Shown piece after piece: positions 1 through 7,883 of a stretch of DNA of 33,171 nucleotides. Under the pieces are notes generated by a model, which was given only the letters and a program-made list of their open reading frames with translations, had not been told where the DNA came from and searched no databases. How positions within the stretch are numbered: position 1 is the stretch's first letter; each line of letters opens with the position of its first letter. The stretch spans positions 1 through 33,171 of the forward strand of contig JBBQGT010000017.1 in assembly GCA_038323265.1 (NCBI GenBank), given 5' to 3'. The translations under genes were made by a program, and so were the position numbers. The DNA comes from PNKC01 sp038323265 (GTDB taxonomy: Bacteria > Chloroflexota > Dehalococcoidia > Tepidiformales > Tepidiformaceae).

Positions 1-823
1 CCTCGCCAGGAGGAAGCGGCGTGCCTTCGTCGCTGGGGTTCTCTTCGCCTGAGTCCATGGCCGTTTCCAGACGGTGCACGTACGCGAGCACATCATTGTT
101 GCCAGAAATGGCGGTGTTGATCTCTTCGACGAAACGGGTCCCGGCGGCTTCGAGATCGCTGTAATCAAACTCAACTTCAAGGATCTTCTGGAGGCGCCTG
201 AGCAGGGCGATGGTTGCAGGAGGATTCTGCGACGTTGTTATGTAGTGAGGCACATTCGCCCATAGGCTGGCGGCGGCCAGTTCCTGCTCGCGCAGGGTCT
301 GGTGAAGGATGCCAACGATGCCCGTCGGGCCCTCGTAGTTGGAGACGCTCAAGTCAAGGTCCTTGGCGACTGCGACGTCGAACGCGCTACCAGTGACGCG
401 CACATCGCGGGTGTGGGGGACGTCGGCCATCAACGCACCGAGCGAGACCGCGAGCTTGACGTTCATGTCTCGGAAGAGCTTTGCGTAGGCGTCAGCGAAG
501 GTGCGCCAGCGGAGGTTCGGCTCGATGCCGACGGCGACCACGATATCGTGCGGGCCGTTTGGGTTGCGCGCGTAGAAGAAATCGTTGGCCGGCCAGCTAA
601 TCTCGCGCTCCTCGCGATTGTTGACACGGACGGTTGGGCGAGTCTCGCGGAAGTCGATGAATGGCTCCGGATCGATGGTCGCGAACTTGCGGGCGCCCAG
701 CCGCCGAACGACAAAGCGTGCGGCATTGGTTGCTGCGGAAGCGGCATCGTTCCAGCCGGCGAAGGCAACGACGGCCACGGGGTCATGAAGGTCTGGCTGG
801 CGATCAACCTGGAGAAAGTCCAC
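1..823 (-). CDS. PAC2-family protein (C-terminus outside window)
   Basis: Reading the minus strand from a GTG at 823 gives 274 codons without a stop up to the window edge, so the 3' end is missing. The N-terminus (VDFLQVDRQPDL...VAVVAFAGWNDAAS) carries the AGWNDA-type motif of the PAC2 (proteasome assembly chaperone 2) superfamily. Later segments GIEPNLRW, LGALMADVPHTR and GIVGILHQ match the family's usual progression of strands. An in-frame TAA lies three codons upstream of the GTG, so the start is nearly fixed although no strong Shine-Dalgarno is seen. The C-terminal part becomes acidic (DSGEENPSDEGTP), so the gene probably ends soon after the window edge. It begins 30 bases after the sensor kinase stop and is likely in the same operon. 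Bacterial PAC2 proteins have no agreed function; the proteasome link is only known for eukaryotes and suspected elsewhere. Confidence 0.85.
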   Translation of the reverse strand, partial: MDFLQVDRQPDLHDPVAVVAFAGWNDAASAATNAARFVVRRLGARKFATIDPEPFIDFRETRPTVRVNNREEREISWPANDFFYARNPNGPHDIVVAVGIEPNLRWRTFADAYAKLFRDMNVKLAVSLGALMADVPHTRDVRVTGSAFDVAVAKDLDLSVSNYEGPTGIVGILHQTLREQELAAASLWANVPHYITTSQNPPATIALLRRLQKILEVEFDYSDLEAAGTRFVEEINTAISGNNDVLAYVHRLETAMDSGEENPSDEGTPLPPGE

Positions 824-852
824 GGATCGAGCTTAGCAGAGCGCCGCGTGGG

Positions 853-3800
853 CTATCGCGTTGCTGGAACCCAGGCGTTAACCAACGTCCCTTCGCCGCT
901 GTGGCTGGCGACTGTTACTTCGCCGCCAATGGAGGCAACGCGCTCGCGCATGGAACGCAGGCCAAGATGGCCGGGAAAGTCGGCCGAGGGATCGAAGCCT
1001 GCGCCATCGTCGCTCAGTTCGAGCGTTACACGGCCATCGTGTTGGGCGAGCGTGACAACGACGTGGCTGGCGGCTGCGTGCTTGACCGTGTTGTGAAGCG
1101 CCTCCTGCGCGATCCGGTAGAGAGTCTCCTTCACTCGCAATTCCAGTTCAGGCTCATTACCGAGGTCGGCAGTCACATCGATGCCGTAGCGCGCTCGCAT
1201 GGCAGCCGCCTGGCGGCTGATCGCCGCGACGAGCCCCTCTTCAGCGAGCGACTCCGGGCGAAGTTCGAAGATCAAGGCGCGCATCTCTGTCAGGCCCGCC
1301 TCAGCTAGCGAAAGAACGTAGTCCAGCGGCTCGGCAACGCGCTCCGGGTCGCTCTCCAGGCGGCGACGAGCGGTGCGCGCGCCGAGGGCGATGCCGTAGA
1401 GCGCCTGGGACACTGAATCGTGCAGTTCACGAGCGAGCCGCTGACGTTCCTGGAGGGCCGCAAGGGACGAGGCGCCCTGAAACAAACGGGAGTTTTCGAT
1501 GGCGATTGCCGCCTGGTCGGAGATCGCTTCGAGGAACGAAATCTCATCCGCGTCGGGGTCCTGGTCAGCCGCGTAGGCTGCGGTCAACAGCCCGAGACCC
1601 ACGCCTCGGTAGACGACCGGGACGGCAAGTAACGTGTCCCACGCAGCGTCTTTCGCAAGCTCGCGAGCCGCGGAATATTGTGGATCGGCCATCTGCCGCG
1701 TGCGGACGTTGTGAAAGAGGCGAGTCTTGCGCTGACCAAGGGCCTCGATCGCCGCGGAAGGTGCGCCGGCGAGGCGGGCTGACTCCATGGCGCCCCAGAA
1801 CCCATCAGGGAACCCGAACGCGGCTGGCGTGCGGACCGGCTGGTCGGGATCGTCGTCATCGACGAGCGTGACGGTACAGCCCATCGCACTGCTTGCGCCG
1901 ACCACTTGTTGGGCCAGGGAGACCATCATTTCGTCGATGGTCTGGGCGAAGGTGAAGTTGTTGCTGATTTCGGCGATCGCTTCCAGTTCGCGCACGCGCC
2001 TTTCTGTTTGCGCGAAGAGGCGGGCGTTTTCGAGGGCGACAGCGGTCTGGTCCGCCAAGGCGGTGACGAAGGTCAACTCGTGGCTATCGGGCTCTTCGTT
2101 CGTCACGTAGTAGAGTTGCACGGCGCCGAGTGGACGGCCGCGGTAGGAGAGCGGCAGCGCCACCACGGAATCCCACTCAGCGTCATCGACGAAGCGGCGC
2201 ATGGAGGCGAATTCTTGCGTCCGTGGGGTGGTCTCCTTGAGGTGGGTGGCGACGATTCGTTTGCCGGACTGGAACGAGCGCATTCCAACGGTCTGGGTAC
2301 CGGCGGCCACACTCGCCGCGAGCATCTCCATAAATCCTTCGGGCAAGCCCCAACTGCCCACGGCAGTAAAACGAGTCTCTTCACTGACCAGACCGATGGA
2401 GCAAGCGCGGGCGCGCGTGGACGAAACCACTCGCTCTGCGATGCGATCGAGAATGGTGCCAAGTGGCTGGTCGAAGTTGACGGTGGCAGCGATGCGCGAA
2501 AGCGTCTCCATCTCCTTGGCGCGAAGTTCCGCGTCGCTAAAAAGTCTGACGTTGTCAACCGCGACGGCAGCCTGAGCACTCATGGCGATGATCAGCGCCT
2601 GTTCGCGGCCATCGGGCACGACGCCCTCGGCGTAGTAGGCCTCAACGGTGCCGATCGCGCGGGGTCCGGCGAGCATGGGGACGATGAGCAAGTGCTGCCA
2701 GTTGGCCGCCGCCACCTGGGCGTGGATCCGGGCGTATTCGGGTCTGAGAAGCGTGGCGGCGCGGGCCCCGGTAATCAGGCGCGGCATCTGCGTTTCGAGG
2801 ACCCCCTTCGTGGGGGTAGGCGCGCCATCGCGAATCGCCTGATTGATTCCGTCGACGAGGCCGGGAGCCAGACCCGCCTCACCGGTGACGACAGCGAGGT
2901 TTTGACGGTCGAGTAGCGTGACGGAGCAGGCCACAGCACCCGTTGACTCAACGATGCAGGAGGCGAGGGTGTTGAGCGTGCCGGCCATGGTGTGCTCCAA
3001 ACTGAGGACCGCCGCCGCGCGAGAGAGCGCCTCCATCTCGCGAGCGCGGCGTTCGGCTTCTGCGAAGAGTCGGGCGTTTTCCATGGCGACGGCAGCCTGG
3101 TTGCCGATTGTCATTGCAAAGTCGGCGTCGCGCTGTCTGAAAAAGCCAGGGACGGTGGAAGAGAGTGCGAGCAAACCGGTGAGACGCCCGTTCAGAACCA
3201 AAGGCACGGCCAGCCAGGCGCGGGCGCGGTTAAAGATCTGGGCGCGTTCCTGGCCGACGCCCTTCCAGTAGGCCTTCGCCAGTTCGTCCTCGGCCTGAAT
3301 GTCGGGGATGAGGACCGGTTCGTGGCGGAGCAGCATGTCCTTGATTGGCCCGAAATCAGCGAGGATGAAGCGGGCGGACGCCCCGCCTGACCTCAGCAGT
3401 TCTGCTGTGGGCCCGCGGGATTCGAGCAATACAAATTCACCGTTTTCGTAGCCAAGTATCGAGGCAGCCGCGTAGTCGACGGTGTTTTTCACCTGGTCCA
3501 GGATTGTTCCGAAGAGTTGCGAAAGCTCGAGGGATGACGCGACATCCGCGGAAACTTCGAGGAGTGTGGCAAGTTCGCGCGTGCGTTCTTCGGCGCGGCT
3601 CCGTTCGGAAGCTTCAAGGCCGATCGTCTGCTGAAGGTCCGCCGCCATGGTGTTGAACGACCGTGCGAGGGCGCCAACTTCATCCTCGCGGTTTGCTTCG
3701 GCGCGGCGGGAGAGGTCGCCTTCTGCAATGCCAGTTACAGCGTCTGAAAGGTTGCGCACGGGCCGTACCACTGTTCGGGCCAACGGAATGGCGATGAACG

Positions 3801-4578
3801 CCGCCACCGCCGCTGCCGGGAGCGAGATGAGCAGAATGCTGAACGCGAGGGTGCTAGCGAACTGGCCGAGAGCAAACAGTAGAAGTTCGAAGCCCCGCTC
3901 GTTGGAAAGGTCCGATTTGTCGACCACAACGACCCGTCCGTCCAAAAAGGGAAAGGGGAACGCGCCGACAGCGGCTGACTCTCCGCGCCGCTCGAGGATG
4001 CTGTCGCGCCGGAGGTCTGTAGAGCCCGATGCGGCGCGCGCAAAGGCGACCGGGGCGAGTTCGGAGATGGCGTCAGCCCTTTGGCCAATGAGAGAAGGGT
4101 TACTCGAAGAGAGAATCGTGCCGTCAGACCCCAGGATTGAGAGCGAGCGGACATGCTCCAGCCGTTCGGGGTGGGAGAACGCGAGGTTGAAGGACGGCGA
4201 GTCATCCAGGTGGACGGTGCGCGCCACCAGTCCAGCGAGGGCGGCGTTTACGGTCTGTTCGGCGGCCTCCGGGGAACTGACGGCGGGAGATTTGGCGAGG
4301 GCGTTGGCGACGACCTTAGCGTCCTGGGCCGGCTCGGTTTCCGCGGGAGCGAGCATGAATGTGTAGACGAGGGCGGAGACCCAGAGCAGCACGAACATCG
4401 TCGTAGCCGCAAGAAAAACGGTGAGCAGGTTGGAGATGCCGAGGCGCCAGGCGAGGTTCGTCCGCCACTTCCTCCGTAGCGTCGTGAGAAGCGGCCAGAC
4501 GAGCAGGAAGCGAAGCCGCCGCAAACCCGCATTTGGATTGCGAGACGAGGCTCCTGCGACGATTCCCGGGAGCGACAT
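853..4578 (-). CDS. Large membrane sensor histidine kinase, HAMP plus four GAF domains, DesK/NarX-type core
   Basis: This 1241-residue protein has a transmembrane segment near 48-77, an extracytoplasmic region near 78-235, a second segment near 236-266, and a HAMP linker near 265-318. Four tandem GAF-like domains follow (about 340-505, 510-682, 688-855, 862-1032), each ending in a repeated (A)VAxENARLF-like helix. The kinase core is HisKA_3 type: RELHDSVSQALYG places the phospho-accepting His at 1053. The ATPase domain has an N-box (EALHNTVKHA, Asn1163), DDGAGF (1190-1195) and GHLGLRSM (1203-1210). The start ATG directly abuts the regulator's TGA (TGAATG), which implies translational coupling and makes the NarL-type regulator its partner. 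Each GAF differs in sequence, so they may bind different ligands or serve as spacers; no heme- or chromophore-binding Cys is obvious. The signal is unknown. Confidence 0.95.
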   Translation of the reverse strand: MSLPGIVAGASSRNPNAGLRRLRFLLVWPLLTTLRRKWRTNLAWRLGISNLLTVFLAATTMFVLLWVSALVYTFMLAPAETEPAQDAKVVANALAKSPAVSSPEAAEQTVNAALAGLVARTVHLDDSPSFNLAFSHPERLEHVRSLSILGSDGTILSSSNPSLIGQRADAISELAPVAFARAASGSTDLRRDSILERRGESAAVGAFPFPFLDGRVVVVDKSDLSNERGFELLLFALGQFASTLAFSILLISLPAAAVAAFIAIPLARTVVRPVRNLSDAVTGIAEGDLSRRAEANREDEVGALARSFNTMAADLQQTIGLEASERSRAEERTRELATLLEVSADVASSLELSQLFGTILDQVKNTVDYAAASILGYENGEFVLLESRGPTAELLRSGGASARFILADFGPIKDMLLRHEPVLIPDIQAEDELAKAYWKGVGQERAQIFNRARAWLAVPLVLNGRLTGLLALSSTVPGFFRQRDADFAMTIGNQAAVAMENARLFAEAERRAREMEALSRAAAVLSLEHTMAGTLNTLASCIVESTGAVACSVTLLDRQNLAVVTGEAGLAPGLVDGINQAIRDGAPTPTKGVLETQMPRLITGARAATLLRPEYARIHAQVAAANWQHLLIVPMLAGPRAIGTVEAYYAEGVVPDGREQALIIAMSAQAAVAVDNVRLFSDAELRAKEMETLSRIAATVNFDQPLGTILDRIAERVVSSTRARACSIGLVSEETRFTAVGSWGLPEGFMEMLAASVAAGTQTVGMRSFQSGKRIVATHLKETTPRTQEFASMRRFVDDAEWDSVVALPLSYRGRPLGAVQLYYVTNEEPDSHELTFVTALADQTAVALENARLFAQTERRVRELEAIAEISNNFTFAQTIDEMMVSLAQQVVGASSAMGCTVTLVDDDDPDQPVRTPAAFGFPDGFWGAMESARLAGAPSAAIEALGQRKTRLFHNVRTRQMADPQYSAARELAKDAAWDTLLAVPVVYRGVGLGLLTAAYAADQDPDADEISFLEAISDQAAIAIENSRLFQGASSLAALQERQRLARELHDSVSQALYGIALGARTARRRLESDPERVAEPLDYVLSLAEAGLTEMRALIFELRPESLAEEGLVAAISRQAAAMRARYGIDVTADLGNEPELELRVKETLYRIAQEALHNTVKHAAASHVVVTLAQHDGRVTLELSDDGAGFDPSADFPGHLGLRSMRERVASIGGEVTVASHSGEGTLVNAWVPATR

Positions 4579-5217
4579 TCAGGCGGATTCCAACGGGGCG
4601 AGGCCGATCTGGGTGGCATAGAGGGCAGCTTGCGTGCGGCTCTGCACACCCAGCTTCTCGAGGACGCTGCTGACGTGCGTTTTCACCGTGTTTTCGCCGA
4701 TGTGCAGCTTGAGGGCGATCTCCTTATTCGCAAAGCCGCCGGCGATGAGGCGTAGGACGTCGGTCTCGCGCTCGGTAAGCGTCTCGGGGCTTTCGGGGGC
4801 GCGCACTTCGCGGACGAGCCGGGCGGCCGCCTGCGGAGAAAGCTGCACCTGGCCGTTGGCTGCCGCCTTAATCGCTCGGCAAAGTTCGTCGGCCTGGGTG
4901 TCCTTTAACAAGTAGCCGATGGCGCCGGCGCGAATTGCGCCCACCACCGCCGCGTCCTCCAGGACGCTGGTGAGCGCCAGCACTTCTATTTCGGGAAGCT
5001 CCTTACAAATGCGACCAATCGCGGTGATGCCATCCATGACCGGCATCAACAGGTCCATCAGGACAACGTCCGGCTGGAGTTCGTGGGCGAGTTTCAACGC
5101 TTCGGCGCCGTTTGGCGCCTCACCAACGATTTCGAAGTCCGGGTCATCGGAAAGGAACATGCGCAGTCCCTGGCGGACTACACTGTGGTCGTCGGCGATG
5201 ACGATTCGAATGGCCAT
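4579..5217 (-). CDS. NarL/FixJ-family response regulator
   Basis: The 212-residue protein has a receiver domain (IADDH acidic pair near 9-10, phospho-acceptor Asp55 in VLMDLLMP, Lys105 in YLLKD) and a C-terminal LuxR-type helix-turn-helix (LTERETDVLRLIAGG...NTVKTHVSSVLEKLGV). It is the first gene of a minus-strand operon with the sensor kinase, whose ATG follows its TGA with no gap. I chose the ATG at 5217 because a GGAGG sits five bases upstream on the minus strand; the frame remains open for 15 more codons (to 5262) but those codons look like leader sequence. It should receive phosphate from the four-GAF kinase and control transcription; its targets are not evident. A second receiver gene is divergently placed upstream. 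Confidence 0.95.
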   Translation of the reverse strand: MAIRIVIADDHSVVRQGLRMFLSDDPDFEIVGEAPNGAEALKLAHELQPDVVLMDLLMPVMDGITAIGRICKELPEIEVLALTSVLEDAAVVGAIRAGAIGYLLKDTQADELCRAIKAAANGQVQLSPQAAARLVREVRAPESPETLTERETDVLRLIAGGFANKEIALKLHIGENTVKTHVSSVLEKLGVQSRTQAALYATQIGLAPLESA

Positions 5218-5332
5218 TGGAACCTCCGGATCGTAATCAACGACCTCGGCGTCATTAGACACGATGGCGCCGAACGCGGTTATGGAGCCGTGCAGCCTAT
5301 TTCATCAGGCTGGCGCATACGCGCCTCAGCCT

Positions 5333-5358
5333 TTCGGATGACTGAACGGTCATCCGAA
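5333..5358. promoter_or_regulatory. 10-bp inverted repeat, possible operator
   Basis: TTCGGATGAC and GTCATCCGAA form a perfect 10-base inverted repeat separated by six bases (TGAACG). It lies in the 204-base divergent gap between the NarL-type regulator (start 5217, minus) and the stand-alone receiver (start 5422, plus). No T-run follows on either strand, so it is not a classic terminator. The position and symmetry suit a dimeric regulator site, possibly for the adjacent regulator, but this is inference. Confidence 0.45.
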
Positions 5359-5421
5359 GCGAGCGCCCGAACCATTCGCCAGCAGGATTCGGCGGAGCGG
5401 TCTAAGAACCACTCTTGGTGG

Positions 5422-5820
5422 GTGAGCAATTCAATCCGTCTTCTGTTGGTCGACATCGAACCGCTGGTACGCCGCGGGCTGCGAATGCGGCTGGGCAGCG
5501 AACCAGACTTCGATGTCGTCGGCGAGGCGGGGAGCGGTGAAGAAGCGATCGCCCTGGCAACCGAATTAGAGCCGGACGTTGTCCTGCTTGACGTTCGGAT
5601 GCCCGGCATGGGTGGGTTGCTGGCCGCGAGAGCGCTCTGCGCCGAACGGGGCGACTGCCGGGTTGTGATGCTCAGTCTTCACGACGACGTCTCCACGCGA
5701 CGCGCAGCCGAAGAGGCCGGCGCCTGCGCATTCGTGGGCAAGCAGGAAGGGTCTGAACGGCTGGTGCGGGTGATTCGCAACGTCGCGCAGGACTACGAAA
5801 TCGGACCGCAGGACCGTTAG
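5422..5820 (+). CDS. Stand-alone receiver-domain protein
   Basis: From the GTG at 5422 the product is about 132 residues and is almost entirely one response-regulator receiver domain: LLLVDIEPLVRRGL, phospho-acceptor Asp57 in VLLDVRMPGMGG, Ser85 in MLSLHDD and Lys107 in FVGKQEG. There is no output domain; the protein stops about 25 residues after the Lys. The acidic pair is altered: where most receivers have DDE, this has Asp-Ile-Glu, so one metal-coordinating acid is replaced by Ile. The start is uncertain. The frame is open further upstream, with an ATG at 5338 inside the inverted repeat, but the receiver homology begins right after the GTG. It is divergent from the kinase operon and could act as a phosphate sink or partner for that system. 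A terminator-like hairpin follows. Confidence 0.8.
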   Translation: MSNSIRLLLVDIEPLVRRGLRMRLGSEPDFDVVGEAGSGEEAIALATELEPDVVLLDVRMPGMGGLLAARALCAERGDCRVVMLSLHDDVSTRRAAEEAGACAFVGKQEGSERLVRVIRNVAQDYEIGPQDR

Positions 5821-5927
5821 CTGCTCCCCTGGCGCAATCGCGCCTCAGCCAAGGCCCGCCGCCTTCACCGGGGCTTACGGCGCAACTGGCGCGAGGGCCG
5901 GCCGAAGGAGCACTCTGCGCAACGACA

Positions 5928-5963
5928 CGAAGGGGCCTCGGCACGCCGGCCCTTTCGTTTTTT
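5928..5963 (+). terminator. Rho-independent terminator after the receiver gene
   Basis: GAAGGGGCC pairs with GGCCCTTTC across a ten-base loop, with one bulged G, and is followed by a run of six T. It lies about 110 bases after the receiver stop and just before the promoter of the acyl-CoA operon. Confidence 0.65.
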
Positions 5964-5990
5964 GGCAACCTGCTGAAGCGGCGCTAGAGT
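5962..5990 (+). promoter_or_regulatory. Sigma-70-type promoter of the MmgE/MaoC/ACAD operon
   Basis: TTGGCA (5962-5967) and TAGAGT (5985-5990) are exactly 17 bases apart. The predicted start near 5997 is about 30 bases ahead of the ATG at 6028. The -35 box overlaps the end of the preceding terminator's T-run. The -35 matches consensus at five of six bases; the -10 keeps the TA...T frame. Confidence 0.55.
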
Positions 5991-6027
5991 GTCTGCACAG
6001 AGGAGAGCGGCTCACGGAGGTGGTTCG

Positions 6028-7398
6028 ATGACCGATTCAGCGATGGAAGGCATCACTCGCGCGCTCGCGGCAAGAGCGCGAAGCATCACGTTCGAATCGT
6101 TGCCCGGGGATGTCGTGTTCCTGGCCCGGCAGTGTGTGCTGGATTGGATGGGTGTGACGCTCGCAGGCGCTGACGAGCCGCTGGCGCGCATCCTCCGCGA
6201 TGAAGCGCTGGAAAGCGGCGGCAACCCCCAGGCAACGGTCATCGGCGGCGGCATGCGGACGAGTGTGCAGCAGGCAGCGCTCATCAACGGCGCGGCTTCC
6301 CACGCGCTCGATTTCGACGATGTACAGATAACGATGAGCGGGCACCCCTCGGTGCCAGTCATCCCCGGCCTGTTGGCGTTGGCCGAACATCGCGGAGCCT
6401 CGGGGGCCGACTTTATTGCGGCGTTCGTGGCGGGCTTCGAAGTGGAGTGTCGGGTGGGAGCGCTCGTCATGCCGGGGCACTACAGCACCGGGTTTCACGC
6501 GACCGGAACGCTGGGGACGTTTGGGGCGGCGGCGGCCTGCGCACACCTGATGGGCCTGGGCGAAGATCAATGGCTCCACGCGCTGGGTATCGCGGGGGCG
6601 CAGGCCGCTGGCTTGAAATCGATGTTTGGGACGATGTGCAAGCCTTTGCACGCGGGCAAAGCCTCGGCCAACGGGCTATTCGCTGCCACGCTTGCGGCGC
6701 GTGGATTCACCAGCTCGACGGAAGTGCTCGAAGCGTCGCAAGGCTTCGCCGCGACGCAAACGACGACGCCCAATCCAGAACGCGCGCTCGCCGGGCTTAA
6801 TGACGAATACGCCATCCGCGGTGTGCTGTTCAAGTACCACGCCGCTTGCTACGGCACACACGAAACGATCGAGGGCGTGCTGCGGTTGAAAAGCGAGCAC
6901 GGGCTGGTACCCAGTGACATCCGGCAGATCCGACTAGCGGTGCCCGCCGGAAACCTCGCGATGTGCAACATCGAGCAGCCGTTGACGGCGCTCGAAGGGA
7001 AGTTCAGCTTGCGCTTTACGGCCGCGCTGGCGATGGCCGGCGACAACACAAGCGAGCAGGCCTTCACCGACGCCGCCGTACACCGGCGCGACTTGGTGGC
7101 GCTTCGAGACCGAGTCCATGTAGAAGGCCGAGTAGGCGGATCGGGGGGCGGGACAGACGTGACCATCGTTACTGCGTCGGGGACAGAGTTCCACGCGTTA
7201 GTGGACCTGACGGCGCCGGCCGAGGACCTGGGCCTGCAACTCGTGCGGCTGGAGGCGAAGTTCGCTTCGCTGGCGCGGCCGGTCCTTGGCACGGAGGCGG
7301 CCGACGCCCTGCGGACGCGAATCGCACGACTCGAGTCCCAATCGAACATCAGGGACGTCGTATCGCTCGCCGTGGCACGGCAGGGCGCGGTTGTATGA
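6028..7398 (+). CDS. MmgE/PrpD-family protein
   Basis: The 456-residue protein has the family's usual length and hallmarks: ALDFDDV, HPSVPVIPGLLALAE, the FHATGTLGTFGAAAA segment, and KPLHAGKASANGLFA. The family includes 2-methylcitrate dehydratase (PrpD), cis-aconitate decarboxylase and iminodisuccinate epimerase, so the fold is certain but the reaction is not. I chose the ATG at 6028 because CGGAGG stands seven to eight bases ahead; the frame is open back to 5989, but those codons overlap the promoter and untranslated leader. It is the first of four plus-strand genes joined by ATGA overlaps. No methylcitrate synthase or methylisocitrate lyase is in view, so a classical methylcitrate role is not supported. 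The neighbours suggest it acts on a carboxylic acid or on the free-acid form of a CoA-pathway intermediate. Confidence 0.93.
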   Translation: MTDSAMEGITRALAARARSITFESLPGDVVFLARQCVLDWMGVTLAGADEPLARILRDEALESGGNPQATVIGGGMRTSVQQAALINGAASHALDFDDVQITMSGHPSVPVIPGLLALAEHRGASGADFIAAFVAGFEVECRVGALVMPGHYSTGFHATGTLGTFGAAAACAHLMGLGEDQWLHALGIAGAQAAGLKSMFGTMCKPLHAGKASANGLFAATLAARGFTSSTEVLEASQGFAATQTTTPNPERALAGLNDEYAIRGVLFKYHAACYGTHETIEGVLRLKSEHGLVPSDIRQIRLAVPAGNLAMCNIEQPLTALEGKFSLRFTAALAMAGDNTSEQAFTDAAVHRRDLVALRDRVHVEGRVGGSGGGTDVTIVTASGTEFHALVDLTAPAEDLGLQLVRLEAKFASLARPVLGTEAADALRTRIARLESQSNIRDVVSLAVARQGAVV

Positions 7399-7883
7399 CG
7401 GAGGGGATGGTCGTGCGGGCGTTGAAGCGCCCGAAAGGCAACCAGTTTGAGGACTTCACCGTCGGACAGGTGTTCGATCACCATTGGGGGCGGACGCTGA
7501 ACGAAGGCGACAACAGCCTCTTTTCGGCGCTCACGCTCAGCTACAACCCGCACTATTTCAACGCTGAGTACGCACTGGCGAACGGGCATCCCGGCGTGGT
7601 GCTGAACGCCAACCTTGTCTTCCTGACAGTTTTCGGGCTTTCCGTCGAAGACAACAGCGAGTCTGGCGGGCTGTTTCTCGGGGTCGAAGACCTCACGTTC
7701 TGGGAGGACTGCTATCCCGGCGACACACTGACCGCGCGCAGCACAGTACTGGATAAGCGCGAGTCCGACAGCAGGCCGGAACAGGGAATCGTGACCTGGC
7801 ACACGGAAGGCTTCAACCAGCGCAACGAACGCGTGATCGATTTCAAGCGCACGAATTTTGTGATGAAGAGGCGGGCTCCATGA
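7395..7883 (+). CDS. MaoC-like hotdog-fold hydratase/dehydratase (first copy)
   Basis: This 162-residue hotdog protein starts with an ATG overlapping the previous stop (ATGA). The core reads GRTLNEGDNSLFSALTLSYNPHYFNAEYA. It lacks the textbook R-hydratase signature GDxNPxH; instead it has the E-x-D-N ... N-P-H-Y-F-N arrangement that, from memory, is seen in the branch related to mesaconyl-CoA hydratase/beta-methylmalyl-CoA dehydratase. The likely role is reversible hydration of an enoyl-CoA. A second, different MaoC protein sits two genes downstream; the two could form a heteromer or act in successive steps. An internal ATG at 7407 is possible but has a poorly spaced ribosome site. Confidence 0.88.
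   Translation: MTEGMVVRALKRPKGNQFEDFTVGQVFDHHWGRTLNEGDNSLFSALTLSYNPHYFNAEYALANGHPGVVLNANLVFLTVFGLSVEDNSESGGLFLGVEDLTFWEDCYPGDTLTARSTVLDKRESDSRPEQGIVTWHTEGFNQRNERVIDFKRTNFVMKRRAP

Noticed and set aside
302..1096. Long plus-strand open frames opposite the PAC2 and kinase genes
   Set aside because: They are antisense shadows of GC-rich genes; the minus-strand frames have clear family motifs.
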